Assembly: GCA_038327915.1 (NCBI GenBank)
Contig: JBBQLO010000022.1
Location: 1 to 12,041, forward strand
Direction of reading: 5' to 3'
DNA length: 12,041 nucleotides
Source: CAIXDB01 sp038327915
GTDB lineage: Bacteria; Patescibacteriota; Minisyncoccia; Phycocordibacterales; DATDWN01
The notes under the pieces were generated by a model. It ran no database searches. It saw nothing but the letters and a program-made list of their open reading frames with translations, and was not told where the DNA came from. The stretch's first letter is position 1; every line of letters begins with the position of its first letter. The position numbers and the translations under genes were made by a program. Below are positions 7,240-12,041 of the stretch, one piece after another.

Positions 7240-7254
7240 GTATTGTATCAATAC
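7240..7254. repeat. 15-bp inverted repeat over the operon promoter
   Basis: GTATTG (7240-7245) and CAATAC (7249-7254) are perfect complements around TAT. The repeat covers the -10 element of the mannoside operon, a position where a bound repressor would block transcription. It is short and AT-rich, so chance is possible. Confidence 0.35.
7242..7250 (-). promoter_or_regulatory. Extended -10 promoter of the mannoside operon
   Basis: On the minus strand TGATACAAT is an extended -10 element (TG-N-TACAAT, 5 of 6 to TATAAT). Exactly 6 nt separate it from the ATG at 7235, so transcription would start at or next to the start codon. No good -35 is seen, as is usual for extended -10 promoters. The same nine bases with the same 6-nt spacing precede the GTG at 11640. 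Confidence 0.5.
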
Positions 7255-7323
7255 TTCAATTGCAAGACCACCGAGACCTGTGTATACAAAATTTTCTAAG
7301 TAAAAGACTCAAGTTATTGGTAG

Positions 7324-7357
7324 TAAAAAACCCGTCAAAATATTCGATTGACGGGTT
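7324..7357 (-). terminator. Rho-independent terminator of the 50-aa membrane peptide gene
   Basis: AACCCGTCA (7329-7337) pairs perfectly with TGACGGGTT (7349-7357) across an 11-nt loop. In minus-strand direction the stem runs into TTTTTT (7330-7325). It lies 13 nt beyond the stop of the lmo0937-like gene and isolates that gene from the mannoside operon. Confidence 0.85.
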
Positions 7358-7369
7358 GTACTTGAATGT

Positions 7370-7522
7370 TTAAGCAATAGGGTTACGACCCTGAATGATT
7401 CGGATAAGAAACACAATAACAGCGATGACCAAAAGAATATGTATGAACCATCCGATTGAATATACTCCGACTACTCCGAGAAGCCATAAAATGAGAAGAA
7501 TAATTGCAATTGTAATAAGCAT
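7370..7522 (-). CDS. lmo0937/DUF5670-family small membrane protein
   Basis: A 50-aa, almost entirely hydrophobic peptide with two short membrane helices: residues 2-20, including IAIILLILWLLGVVGV, and 25-43, including FIHILLVIAVIVFLIRII. It ends in QGRNP. The pattern W-L-L-G-V, then a turn with Y and G, then FIHILLVIA and a basic R-x-I-Q-G-R tail is typical of the lmo0937 family (DUF5670), which is widespread and often stress-associated; its function is unknown. The gene is monocistronic, with its own promoter (7536-7565) and a strong terminator (7324-7357). No SD precedes the ATG. Recognition rests on length, hydropathy and the C-terminal motif. Confidence 0.85.
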   Translation of the reverse strand: MLITIAIILLILWLLGVVGVYSIGWFIHILLVIAVIVFLIRIIQGRNPIA

Positions 7523-7535
7523 AGAATTAAGTTAA

Positions 7536-7565
7536 TTTGTAATTTCCCAAACCTTATTATGACAA
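7536..7565 (-). promoter_or_regulatory. Candidate promoter of the 50-aa peptide gene
   Basis: Minus strand: TTGTCA (7565-7560), an 18-nt spacer, then TACAAA (7541-7536). The -35 matches 5 of 6 bases and the -10 matches 4 of 6. The ATG follows 13 nt after the -10. The -35 and spacer length are the same as in the ABC-F promoter at 11196-11225. Confidence 0.4.
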
Positions 7566-7607
7566 AACTTTAATGAAAGAAAAGTGAAGGCGTCTAAATT
7601 TATAAAT

Positions 7608-7650
7608 AATCCAAAAATAAATGGCTGACGCAGTTTTTGCGTCAGCCATT
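7608..7650 (-). terminator. Terminator of the 2OG oxygenase gene
   Basis: AATGGCTGACGCA (7620-7632) and TGCGTCAGCCATT (7638-7650) form a perfect 13-bp stem with a 5-nt loop. On the minus strand it is followed by the T-rich run TTATTTTTGG. It lies 33 nt past the oxygenase stop. The plus-strand side is only AT-rich, so termination is mainly for the minus strand. Confidence 0.85.
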
Positions 7651-7682
7651 AAATTACACACTACTGCTTTAAGATTCGAATA

Positions 7683-8537
7683 TCACTTGAAAAGTTTTGC
7701 AAACTTATCATGCAACATTTTGTAATTAAAACCCTCTACTTTTTCCTGCAATCTTCCATGTGTGGCCTTATCATACTTTGGTGTATTTTTTAATTGAACA
7801 AAACACACCGCAGAATATCTTCCCTCTTTTGCAGTAACTCCATTGGCCACTACTCGGTGACAAAGCGCTTTCAATTCTCCACCTGACCTCAACTGCATTT
7901 GCATGGAAGGAATAATAACCGTCTGGCCTTGAGAAACTGGCATATCTATCCACCGTTCTTCCGTGGGTAAACTTTCATCCAAGCTCATGCATTGCAAACC
8001 CGGATGACTTTCAAAAAGATGAGGAGTGAATCCACTTTGATCTGGATGGGCACTGGTAATCACTTCCCCAGAAATAGCGCCTTCGAAATTGTGAATGAAA
8101 CGAATGAAATAAGAATCCTCACTTCCCGCGACTTCTTCTTGAAAACCCTCAAGGCCAAATTCTTTTTCTACTTCTCGAGCAAATTCAACGATAAGCGGTT
8201 TGATTACCGTCACAAGAGAAATAGCATCATTAATAAATTTTAAAACACTCGAATTATCTTGCTTGACAACATTTTTTAATAGCCATTCTCTCCCGCCGAG
8301 TGCTACGTCGAAATTCTCTTTTCTATCACCTTTGGGACCAGAACCATCTTTCATTTCATAACCAACACCAGCAGTGTTGTTACTATATGGAAGCTGAGCC
8401 TTAACTTCTAGTGGCAAAGCACAAAAGGCTTTCCATGAAACAACGGCATCACTCACAGCTGTTCGAAGTGTAGGTGGATACGTAACACTCATAAACCCAT
8501 TAGTCTTTAGTTGTTTGATATTCATATGTTTAGTCAA
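7683..8537 (-). CDS. 2-oxoglutarate/Fe(II)-dependent oxygenase (IPNS-like fold)
   Basis: This protein has the isopenicillin-N-synthase-like 2OG-Fe(II) layout. Counting from the upstream TTG at 8546, the iron triad is His167-x-Asp169 (in SAHPDQSGFTPHLF) and His230 (in KALCHRVVANG). The 2OG-binding Arg243-x-Ser245 lies in GRYSAVCFV. The N-terminal part has the family's FYPP-like entry (YPPTLR), and GYEMKDGSGPKGDRKENFD (62-80) corresponds to the substrate-entry region. The substrate is unknown; family members hydroxylate, cyclise or desaturate small molecules. The start is chosen as TTG 8537 because AAGGAG (8552-8547) sits 9 nt before it. TTG 8546 abuts the SD, and ATG 8525 is 21 nt away. It is a single-gene unit with its own terminator; TATACT (8579-8574) is a possible -10. 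Confidence 0.88.
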   Translation of the reverse strand: MTKHMNIKQLKTNGFMSVTYPPTLRTAVSDAVVSWKAFCALPLEVKAQLPYSNNTAGVGYEMKDGSGPKGDRKENFDVALGGREWLLKNVVKQDNSSVLKFINDAISLVTVIKPLIVEFAREVEKEFGLEGFQEEVAGSEDSYFIRFIHNFEGAISGEVITSAHPDQSGFTPHLFESHPGLQCMSLDESLPTEERWIDMPVSQGQTVIIPSMQMQLRSGGELKALCHRVVANGVTAKEGRYSAVCFVQLKNTPKYDKATHGRLQEKVEGFNYKMLHDKFAKLFK

Positions 8538-8546
8538 TTTACCCAA

Positions 8547-8552
8547 CTCCTT
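8547..8552 (-). promoter_or_regulatory. Shine-Dalgarno AAGGAG that selects a TTG start
   Basis: AAGGAG on the minus strand is one of very few good SD sequences in the window. Its spacing of 9 nt to TTG 8537 is suitable. Spacings to the other in-frame starts (0 nt to TTG 8546, 21 nt to ATG 8525) are poor. Confidence 0.6.
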
Positions 8553-8588
8553 GTAATGTGCAAACCCAAGTGAAGTATATCCGCCCGC

Positions 8589-8616
8589 AAAAACAAAAAA
8601 AGCGAGGACGTCCTCG
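8589..8616 (-). terminator. Terminator of the ABC-F/Nudix unit
   Basis: The 14-bp palindrome CGAGGACGTCCTCG (8603-8616) can fold as a 5-bp stem with an ACGT loop. On the minus strand it is followed by CTTTTTTTGTTTTT (to 8589). It lies 33 nt after the Nudix stop. A-runs on both sides mean it could also work in the plus direction. Confidence 0.75.
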
Positions 8617-8649
8617 GTAAAAAAATTCTATTGTAGTGCAATCTATAGA

Positions 8650-9384
8650 CTAATCCAAACCTGCCATATCGCTTTGGATATTCTCTTCAAAAAGAAAGGG
8701 TATATTTTTTATTTCTTTATCTTTAATCTTTTTCAAAACAGTAACAATGGTTTTAATCGAATCAAATTCAACTGATTCATTCTGTATGGCCTTACGAATT
8801 GGCAACCACATGTTGTGCCCAAAGTCAGAGTCGACAATCAAGTGTCCGGCGTGTTCGTCTGCATACGCAATAGGAAACATAACATCAGAAAAAAGTTCTC
8901 CGGCTTTGTACATAATCCGCCGCTCACACCCGACAAGGCGAAACACTGCATCTAAACCTGTTTCCTGCTTCAGTTTTCGAGTTGCTGCGGCTTCTATTAA
9001 TTCCCCTTTGAGCACAACTCCCCCCATAACTCCCACCTTCCCATACGACGGATTAGATTTACGGATTTGACTAAGAATTTCAATATTTCCATCCACAATT
9101 TTGGCTAAAATAGTGATCACATTTATCTTAAACAAGCTTGTAAGAGCATCATTCGTCGGATATGGATCAGCCATATGTTTGATACCCATATTCGAGAGAC
9201 TGTACCCGTCGACGTGTTTATCAACAAAACCTTTTTTAACTAAAAATTGCAGATGATAATTATATAAATCATTTGACACTTTTTTTACAAAAGTATCTGG
9301 CTGCATATCACTATACCGCAACGTTTTAGCATTTTTTAACCTCGATAAAATATAGTTTTGTATAGAAGAAAAATTCTGAGACAT
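8650..9384 (-). CDS. Winged-helix plus Nudix domain protein with degenerate Nudix box
   Basis: A 244-aa protein. Residues 5-70 look like a winged helix: helices around 8-18 and 30-50, LQFLVKKGFVDKHVDGYSLS as recognition helix and wing, then SNMGIKHM. Residues 85-220 are a Nudix fold with the box at 122-144, GVVLKGELIEAAATRKLKQE followed by TGL. Against the consensus G-x5-E-x7-R-E-U-x-E-E-x-G-U, Gly122, Glu128, Arg136, Glu141 and Gly143 are kept, but two metal-binding Glu are replaced (Lys137, Gln140). It may be a weak hydrolase or a nucleotide-responsive regulator, by analogy with NrtR, where the Nudix part senses a ligand; the domain order here is reversed. It starts 26 nt after the ABC-F stop with no SD, so the two are probably co-transcribed, and a terminator follows. 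Confidence 0.82.
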   Translation of the reverse strand: MSQNFSSIQNYILSRLKNAKTLRYSDMQPDTFVKKVSNDLYNYHLQFLVKKGFVDKHVDGYSLSNMGIKHMADPYPTNDALTSLFKINVITILAKIVDGNIEILSQIRKSNPSYGKVGVMGGVVLKGELIEAAATRKLKQETGLDAVFRLVGCERRIMYKAGELFSDVMFPIAYADEHAGHLIVDSDFGHNMWLPIRKAIQNESVEFDSIKTIVTVLKKIKDKEIKNIPFLFEENIQSDMAGLD

Positions 9385-9410
9385 TTTTATTTTATAAAAA
9401 TTAAAAATTA

Positions 9411-10994
9411 TTATCCCCGCATCTCGCTGAGCAACACATCAAGTTCTTTGTGACGAGCTACGACAGTACCACCGTGTATCATCCAGAACAGAGTCGGGTT
9501 AAATGCCTTGATAAATTCATAGTCGTGTGTGACAAGAAGGATAGAACTTTTTGTATGTGTGCAGGCACTAAGAAGAATCTCCCACGTCACTTCGTCGATG
9601 TGGTTGGTCGGTTCATCAAGAATAATAAAATCGGGTTTAAGACCAAACACAGTGGCAAAACGCAAACGCATTCGCTCACCGCCAGAAAGATTGGCAGTGG
9701 CCGTGCTCATGCGCGAGACATCAAATTTCATAGCACCAAGTGCAGCTTGAGCTTCGGTGTCTGTACCATGCAAAGCATCTTTGACCACTTCGATTGCATT
9801 AGCACTAGAATCAAATTCAGCGTGTTGATCGAAATACGCCCACTTCACTCCACCTGCCCACGTCACTCCACCTGTTTTCAAAGCCAAATTTCCCGTCATG
9901 CACTTCAAAAACGTAGACTTCCCTGAGCCATTTCGACCAAGCAAAACTATTTTGTCTCCTGAGCGAATCTCCAAATGAACATTACTAAATGTGTTGATTG
10001 AATGCACACTTTTAGATTTTTTACTTTGGGTGCTACTCGTGACATCGGCATAAACATCGTACGCAAAACTCGCATCTTTTATTCTACTAATCAATTTGCC
10101 ATCATGGAGTTTGTGTTCAGTCTGGGCAATTCTAATTTTGGTTTTTTTATCATCTGGTCTACCTTTTTCATTATGTTCTTTTTTCAGTCCTTCAAGTTCT
10201 TCTTTGGCCCGACGATATGCTGAAATTTCTTTTCCGCGCAATGCTTTTTGTTGGAGAATAACAATAGTGGAAGAAAGCTGGCGAATACGTTTTGACTCGG
10301 CATCATATTGCCTCTGCAAACCACCCATCCTTTCCATTTTCATCTGTATGTAGTCGTCGTAGTCACCTTCGGATACATGCAATTTACCTTGAGATATTTC
10401 ACCTATTTTCGTCGCTACTGCATCGATAAGAAGTCTGTCGTGAGAAATAAAAATGATACCACCTTTAAACTCTTGAAGGAGAGATACGAGCTCCAGTCGA
10501 CTGACAATATCAAGGTGGTTTTCTGGCTCGTCGAGTAAAATAAAATCTGGATTCAATGCAAAAGTCACCGCGAGAGCCAAAATCTTCTGCTGACCTCCAG
10601 ATAGACTGCCACACGTTTTTGTTTTGTTGGACAATTTGTCTTTTGATATATCACCACCGACATCAAATCCTAAATCTTTGGCAAAGCCAGCGGCTCGTTG
10701 GTACAGCTTGTCACCCGCGAGAGTACGAATGTATTCATCAACAGTCGTGTCTTTGTATTGCACTCCAAACTCTTGTGGTACGTATTCAAATCTGATATGC
10801 CCTTGTTTTTCTATAATTCCCGCATCTGGCTCGAGCTGATTACAAATAATTTTTAAAAGTGTCGACTTCCCTGCACCGTTTTCACCGAAAATACACAATC
10901 GTTCTTTTTCATTACAACGGAAAGAAACACCCTGAAGTATGGGCTTTTCGTGAATGGTGTATTCGATGTTTTTGACGACAATTGTTTTTTGCAT
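9411..10994 (-). CDS. ABC-F subfamily ATPase (ribosome-associated type)
   Basis: Two ABC ATPase domains on one chain with no membrane segments, the ABC-F layout. Numbered from the ATG at 10994 (527 aa): Walker A GENGAGKST (37-45), signature LSGGQQ (131-136), Walker B ILLDEPENHLD (152-162), His185; then Walker A GRNGSGKST (353-361), signature LSGGERMR (436-443), Walker B IILDEPTNHID (457-467), His490. Between them lies a charged helical linker (about 211-301), the P-site-tRNA interaction region in this family. ABC-F proteins act on the ribosome, rescuing stalls or protecting against antibiotics; the subtype cannot be assigned. The frame extends 29 codons upstream to ATG 11081. The inner ATG is preferred because family members start just before the IVVKNIEY-type first strand. 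The first Walker B reads EPEN instead of EPTN. It is the first gene of a two-gene unit. Confidence 0.9.
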   Translation of the reverse strand: MQKTIVVKNIEYTIHEKPILQGVSFRCNEKERLCIFGENGAGKSTLLKIICNQLEPDAGIIEKQGHIRFEYVPQEFGVQYKDTTVDEYIRTLAGDKLYQRAAGFAKDLGFDVGGDISKDKLSNKTKTCGSLSGGQQKILALAVTFALNPDFILLDEPENHLDIVSRLELVSLLQEFKGGIIFISHDRLLIDAVATKIGEISQGKLHVSEGDYDDYIQMKMERMGGLQRQYDAESKRIRQLSSTIVILQQKALRGKEISAYRRAKEELEGLKKEHNEKGRPDDKKTKIRIAQTEHKLHDGKLISRIKDASFAYDVYADVTSSTQSKKSKSVHSINTFSNVHLEIRSGDKIVLLGRNGSGKSTFLKCMTGNLALKTGGVTWAGGVKWAYFDQHAEFDSSANAIEVVKDALHGTDTEAQAALGAMKFDVSRMSTATANLSGGERMRLRFATVFGLKPDFIILDEPTNHIDEVTWEILLSACTHTKSSILLVTHDYEFIKAFNPTLFWMIHGGTVVARHKELDVLLSEMRG

Positions 10995-11035
10995 GTGAGT
11001 TTTGCTTACAAAATTCAAATCCTCCTCTCGCCACT

Positions 11036-11174
11036 TACTTTTTTGGCACCAGAATATTTTTTTGCTGAAAAATTTCTTCATGCTCGAAACTCAATAAAAT
11101 AAAGCACTTTTTCGTGTGCCCCGCACTCGAAAGCTGTTATTTTCTAATTTTCTGCGCAATGTGCCAAAAAAGTA
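11036..11174. repeat. Long-range 14-bp inverted repeat in the ABC-F leader
   Basis: TACTTTTTTGGCAC (11036-11049) and GTGCCAAAAAAGTA (11161-11174) are perfect complements 111 nt apart; 17 bases match with one mismatch if extended. Both arms lie inside the predicted transcript leader. The upstream ATG (11081) falls in the loop and the preferred ATG (10994) beyond it. The stretch 10995-11306 otherwise holds only the candidate promoter and the upstream gene's terminator. Confidence 0.6.
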
Positions 11175-11195
11175 GGTAGTTTTGATGAGGCTTGA

Positions 11196-11225
11196 ATTAC
11201 AAACCAACAACCTACATTGTGACAA
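11196..11225 (-). promoter_or_regulatory. Candidate promoter of the ABC-F/Nudix unit
   Basis: Minus strand: TTGTCA (11225-11220, 5 of 6), an 18-nt spacer, then TGTAAT (11201-11196, 5 of 6). Predicted transcription start is near 11189. This gives a leader of about 107 nt to ATG 11081 or about 195 nt to ATG 10994. It lies just beyond the terminator of the upstream small gene, where a promoter is needed. Confidence 0.5.
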
Positions 11226-11260
11226 AATCACTCTAACATACAGACTTCCATTTAGCGATA

Positions 11261-11301
11261 GAAAAACAAAACCCACCACTAGTCCTTAAACTGGTGGTGG
11301 G
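11261..11301 (-). terminator. Terminator of the small 11307-11507 gene
   Basis: CCCACCACTAGT (11272-11283) pairs with ACTGGTGGTGGG (11290-11301): 12 bp including one G-U, with a 6-nt loop. On the minus strand it is followed by TTTTGTTTTTC (11271-11261). It starts 6 nt past the stop codon of the small gene. Confidence 0.88.
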
Positions 11302-11306
11302 CCAAA

Positions 11307-11507
11307 CTAACCTTTAAAAACTTGGACGATTGCAAATGGAAGACCATTTACAATAAACGTGCAGGTGCCTGCACGTACGTCAATTACAACACTAGTCCCG
11401 ACTCCTCGGGAAAAAATACTGGTCCTGAACACATATCTATCGCCACTTCCAAAAACGACTGGGATGAATGTTTCTACCATCGCACCCTCCCTTAAAATCC
11501 CCTGCAT
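11307..11507 (-). CDS. Small beta-rich protein of unknown function
   Basis: A 66-aa product from the preferred start. The sequence alternates hydrophobic and polar residues (ETFIPVVFGSGDRYVFRTSI, then TSVVIDVRAGTCTFIVNGLP), as in a small beta-barrel or beta-sandwich. It has one Cys, no membrane helix, no signal peptide and no family I recognise. The start is set by AGGAGG (11519-11514), 6 nt before this ATG. The frame reaches ATG 11522, but that codon is upstream of the predicted transcription start. A third ATG at 11480 also has a purine-rich GGGAGGG before it. A good promoter (TTGACA), the best SD in the window and a strong terminator make a complete one-gene unit, so it is likely expressed well despite its size. 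A 20-bp palindrome lies inside the coding part. Confidence 0.75.
   Translation of the reverse strand: MQGILREGAMVETFIPVVFGSGDRYVFRTSIFSRGVGTSVVIDVRAGTCTFIVNGLPFAIVQVFKG
11357..11376. repeat. 20-bp intragenic palindrome
   Basis: ACGTGCAGG (11357-11365) and CCTGCACGT (11368-11376) are perfect complements around TG, inside the small beta-rich gene where VRAGTC is encoded. It could be an operator-like protein site, an mRNA hairpin, or a coding coincidence. Confidence 0.6.
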
Positions 11508-11513
11508 AATATT

Positions 11514-11519
11514 CCTCCT
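11514..11519 (-). promoter_or_regulatory. Strong Shine-Dalgarno AGGAGG deciding the start at 11507
   Basis: AGGAGG on the minus strand is 6 nt (AATATT) before ATG 11507. It overlaps codons 2-3 of the longer reading from ATG 11522, so it supports the shorter protein. The predicted transcription start falls near its 5' edge. Confidence 0.7.
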
Positions 11520-11524
11520 CAAAA

Positions 11525-11553
11525 AGGATAAGATAAATTCTTAATTATGTCAA
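11525..11553 (-). promoter_or_regulatory. Promoter of the small beta-rich protein gene
   Basis: Minus strand: TTGACA (11553-11548), a perfect -35; a 17-nt spacer; TATCCT (11530-11525), 4 of 6 for the -10. Transcription would start around 11518, just before the AUG at 11507. Confidence 0.6.
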
Positions 11554-11624
11554 ATACAATGCCATGCTCCCGTTATTCTTTCTCACGAGAAAATCTAAAA
11601 ATAAGGTTTTTTTTATTTTATATC

Positions 11625-11633
11625 TGATACAAT
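11625..11633 (+). promoter_or_regulatory. Extended -10 promoter, probably leaderless
   Basis: TGATACAAT on the plus strand, 6 nt before the GTG at 11640. Both sequence and spacing are identical to the element in front of the DUF1003 gene. No SD lies between it and the start codon, which fits a transcript beginning at the start codon. Confidence 0.45.
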
Positions 11634-11639
11634 CGCACT

Positions 11640-11882
11640 GTGAATGAAAACCTAGTAGGATTATATGCACCATTCCTGGAGACCAAGATTTTCAAGGAGA
11701 TACTTCAACTAGTCAAAGAAAATTCTGAGGGGAATATCTGGCTTACTGGTGGATATATTTACAGAAATTTGGCTTCGGTATTGTATGGAACCGAACCATA
11801 TGAATATGACATTGATTTTACCGTGGAACACAAAAATAAAACATTAAAACAGGTAGAGGGCTGGCGCATAGAAAAAATATAA
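11640..11882 (+). CDS. Nucleotidyltransferase-fold protein, probably truncated
   Basis: An 80-aa product starting with GTG. The segment WLTGGYIYRNLASVLYG (34-50), followed by YEYDIDFTVE (54-63), resembles the GG ... D-x-D core of the polymerase-beta/poly(A)-polymerase nucleotidyltransferase fold (Gly37-Gly38; Asp57 and Asp59). Such domains usually continue well past this point with a third carboxylate and a helical part. Here a TAA comes 20 residues later, 37 nt before the end of an insertion sequence. The gene is probably a 5' remnant, cut by a nearby rearrangement or frameshift, though a genuine short protein is possible. GTG was chosen because it lies 6 nt after TGATACAAT. A substrate cannot be named. 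Confidence 0.5.
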   Translation: MNENLVGLYAPFLETKIFKEILQLVKENSEGNIWLTGGYIYRNLASVLYGTEPYEYDIDFTVEHKNKTLKQVEGWRIEKI

Positions 11883-11919
11883 TTCTGTAAAATATTTATA
11901 AAAAGAAAACCGCCAACCA

Positions 11920-11944
11920 TGATCCGTACCCCATTTAGTAGACA
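11920..11944. repeat. Probable terminal inverted repeat of the IS
   Basis: About 25 bp from TGATCC to TAGACA, between the transposase stop and the chromosomal flank. The boundary is inferred from resemblance to IS3-group ends, and its partner repeat is outside the window. Confidence 0.5.
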
Positions 11945-11958
11945 CTGAATTAAACCCT

Positions 11959-12041
11959 CTACACTTGGGACAAAAGATGATTTCTGTATTCAACAGGAGT
12001 CATCTTTTTCTTTTCCCACTGTTTTCTTTCTTGATTGTAGT
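11959..12041 (-). CDS. IS3-family transposase, C-terminal end (partial)
   Basis: 26 residues are visible before a TAG at 11961-11959. YNQERKQWEKKKMTPVEYR followed by NHLLSQV is the usual end of the IS3/IS150-group OrfB DDE transposase, where a Y-N-x-x-R segment leads to a K/G-M-T/S-P-V-E-Y-R close. The catalytic DDE core lies beyond the window edge. Transcription runs toward the nucleotidyltransferase fragment. Confidence 0.8.
   Translation of the reverse strand, partial: YNQERKQWEKKKMTPVEYRNHLLSQV

Larger units (their letters stand above)
11920..12041 (-). mobile_element. End of an IS3-family insertion sequence (partial)
   Basis: The right-hand edge of the window is the 3' end of an IS3-like element read on the minus strand. 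It comprises a transposase C-terminus, a short untranslated stretch and a terminal repeat starting TGATCCGTACCCCATTTAG at 11920. The TG start and the CCCC block a few bases in resemble ends of the IS150/IS3 group. The other end and most of the element lie outside the window, so the target-site duplication cannot be seen. Confidence 0.7.

Noticed and set aside
8603..8616. 14-bp palindrome as a regulatory operator
   Set aside because: Position after the Nudix stop and flanking T-runs fit a terminator better.
9450..9926. 158-codon plus-strand frame
   Set aside because: Antisense to the second ATPase domain of the ABC-F gene, whose motifs are unambiguous.
11020..11028. AGGAGG inside the N-terminal extension of the ABC-F frame, as a ribosome-binding site
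   Set aside because: Spacing is wrong for every in-frame start (2 nt to a TTG, 26 nt to ATG 10994). It is simply Arg-Glu-Glu codons.
11091..11279. 62-codon minus-strand frame upstream of the ABC-F gene
   Set aside because: Its start codon lies inside the terminator hairpin of the neighbouring gene and it spans the candidate promoter; no family resemblance or SD.
1..12041. CRISPR array, tRNA or rRNA genes
   Set aside because: No regularly spaced direct repeats, cloverleaf-like blocks or rRNA-like conserved stretches were seen on either strand.

Overview
The window is AT-rich and almost wholly coding, with most genes on the minus strand. TGA acts as a stop: two gene junctions are ATGA overlaps. 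Several features suggest a Candidate Phyla Radiation (Patescibacteria/Parcubacteria-like) bacterium: very compact operons, few Shine-Dalgarno sequences, apparently leaderless starts, small one- and two-helix membrane proteins, a DUF1003 protein and an lmo0937-type 50-aa membrane peptide. This placement rests on gene style, not on a marker gene. No tRNA, rRNA or CRISPR array was seen.

Layout: (1) 1-730 holds the 3' end of an unidentified + strand gene, a small one-helix membrane protein (minus) and a doubtful small + ORF. (2) 642-7235 is one tightly packed minus-strand operon. In order of transcription it encodes a DUF1003 membrane protein, a HAD-IIB phosphomannomutase-like enzyme, a cupin mannose-6-phosphate isomerase-like protein, and three consecutive GH130-type proteins (646, 344 and 666 aa) that together hold about five GH130-like propellers. 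Neighbours overlap by 4 nt, abut, or lie at most 29 nt apart. (3) 7324-7522 is a monocistronic lmo0937/DUF5670-like peptide with its own promoter and terminator. (4) 7608-8552 is a stand-alone 2OG-Fe(II) oxygenase with a terminator and an SD that points to a TTG start. (5) 8589-11225 is a two-gene unit, an ABC-F ATPase followed by a winged-helix/Nudix protein, with a candidate promoter, a long leader and a terminator. (6) 11261-11553 is a complete small transcription unit (promoter, SD, 71-codon ORF, terminator) for an unknown beta-rich protein. (7) 11625-12041 is a divergent + strand nucleotidyltransferase-fold fragment running up to the end of an IS3-family insertion sequence, whose transposase C-terminus leaves the window.

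How the genes work together: the large operon reads as a mannose-phosphate module. GH130 phosphorylases release alpha-mannose-1-phosphate from beta-mannosides, the HAD enzyme would interconvert it with mannose-6-phosphate, and the cupin isomerase would link that to fructose-6-phosphate. None of the GH130 proteins has a signal peptide and no sugar transporter lies in the operon. Turnover or synthesis of a cytoplasmic beta-mannan is therefore worth considering alongside catabolism of imported oligosaccharide. The three GH130 proteins show graded loss of active-site motifs across their propellers, and the longest carries a perfect 12-bp hairpin in frame at its interdomain linker. These are the most interesting points in the window.
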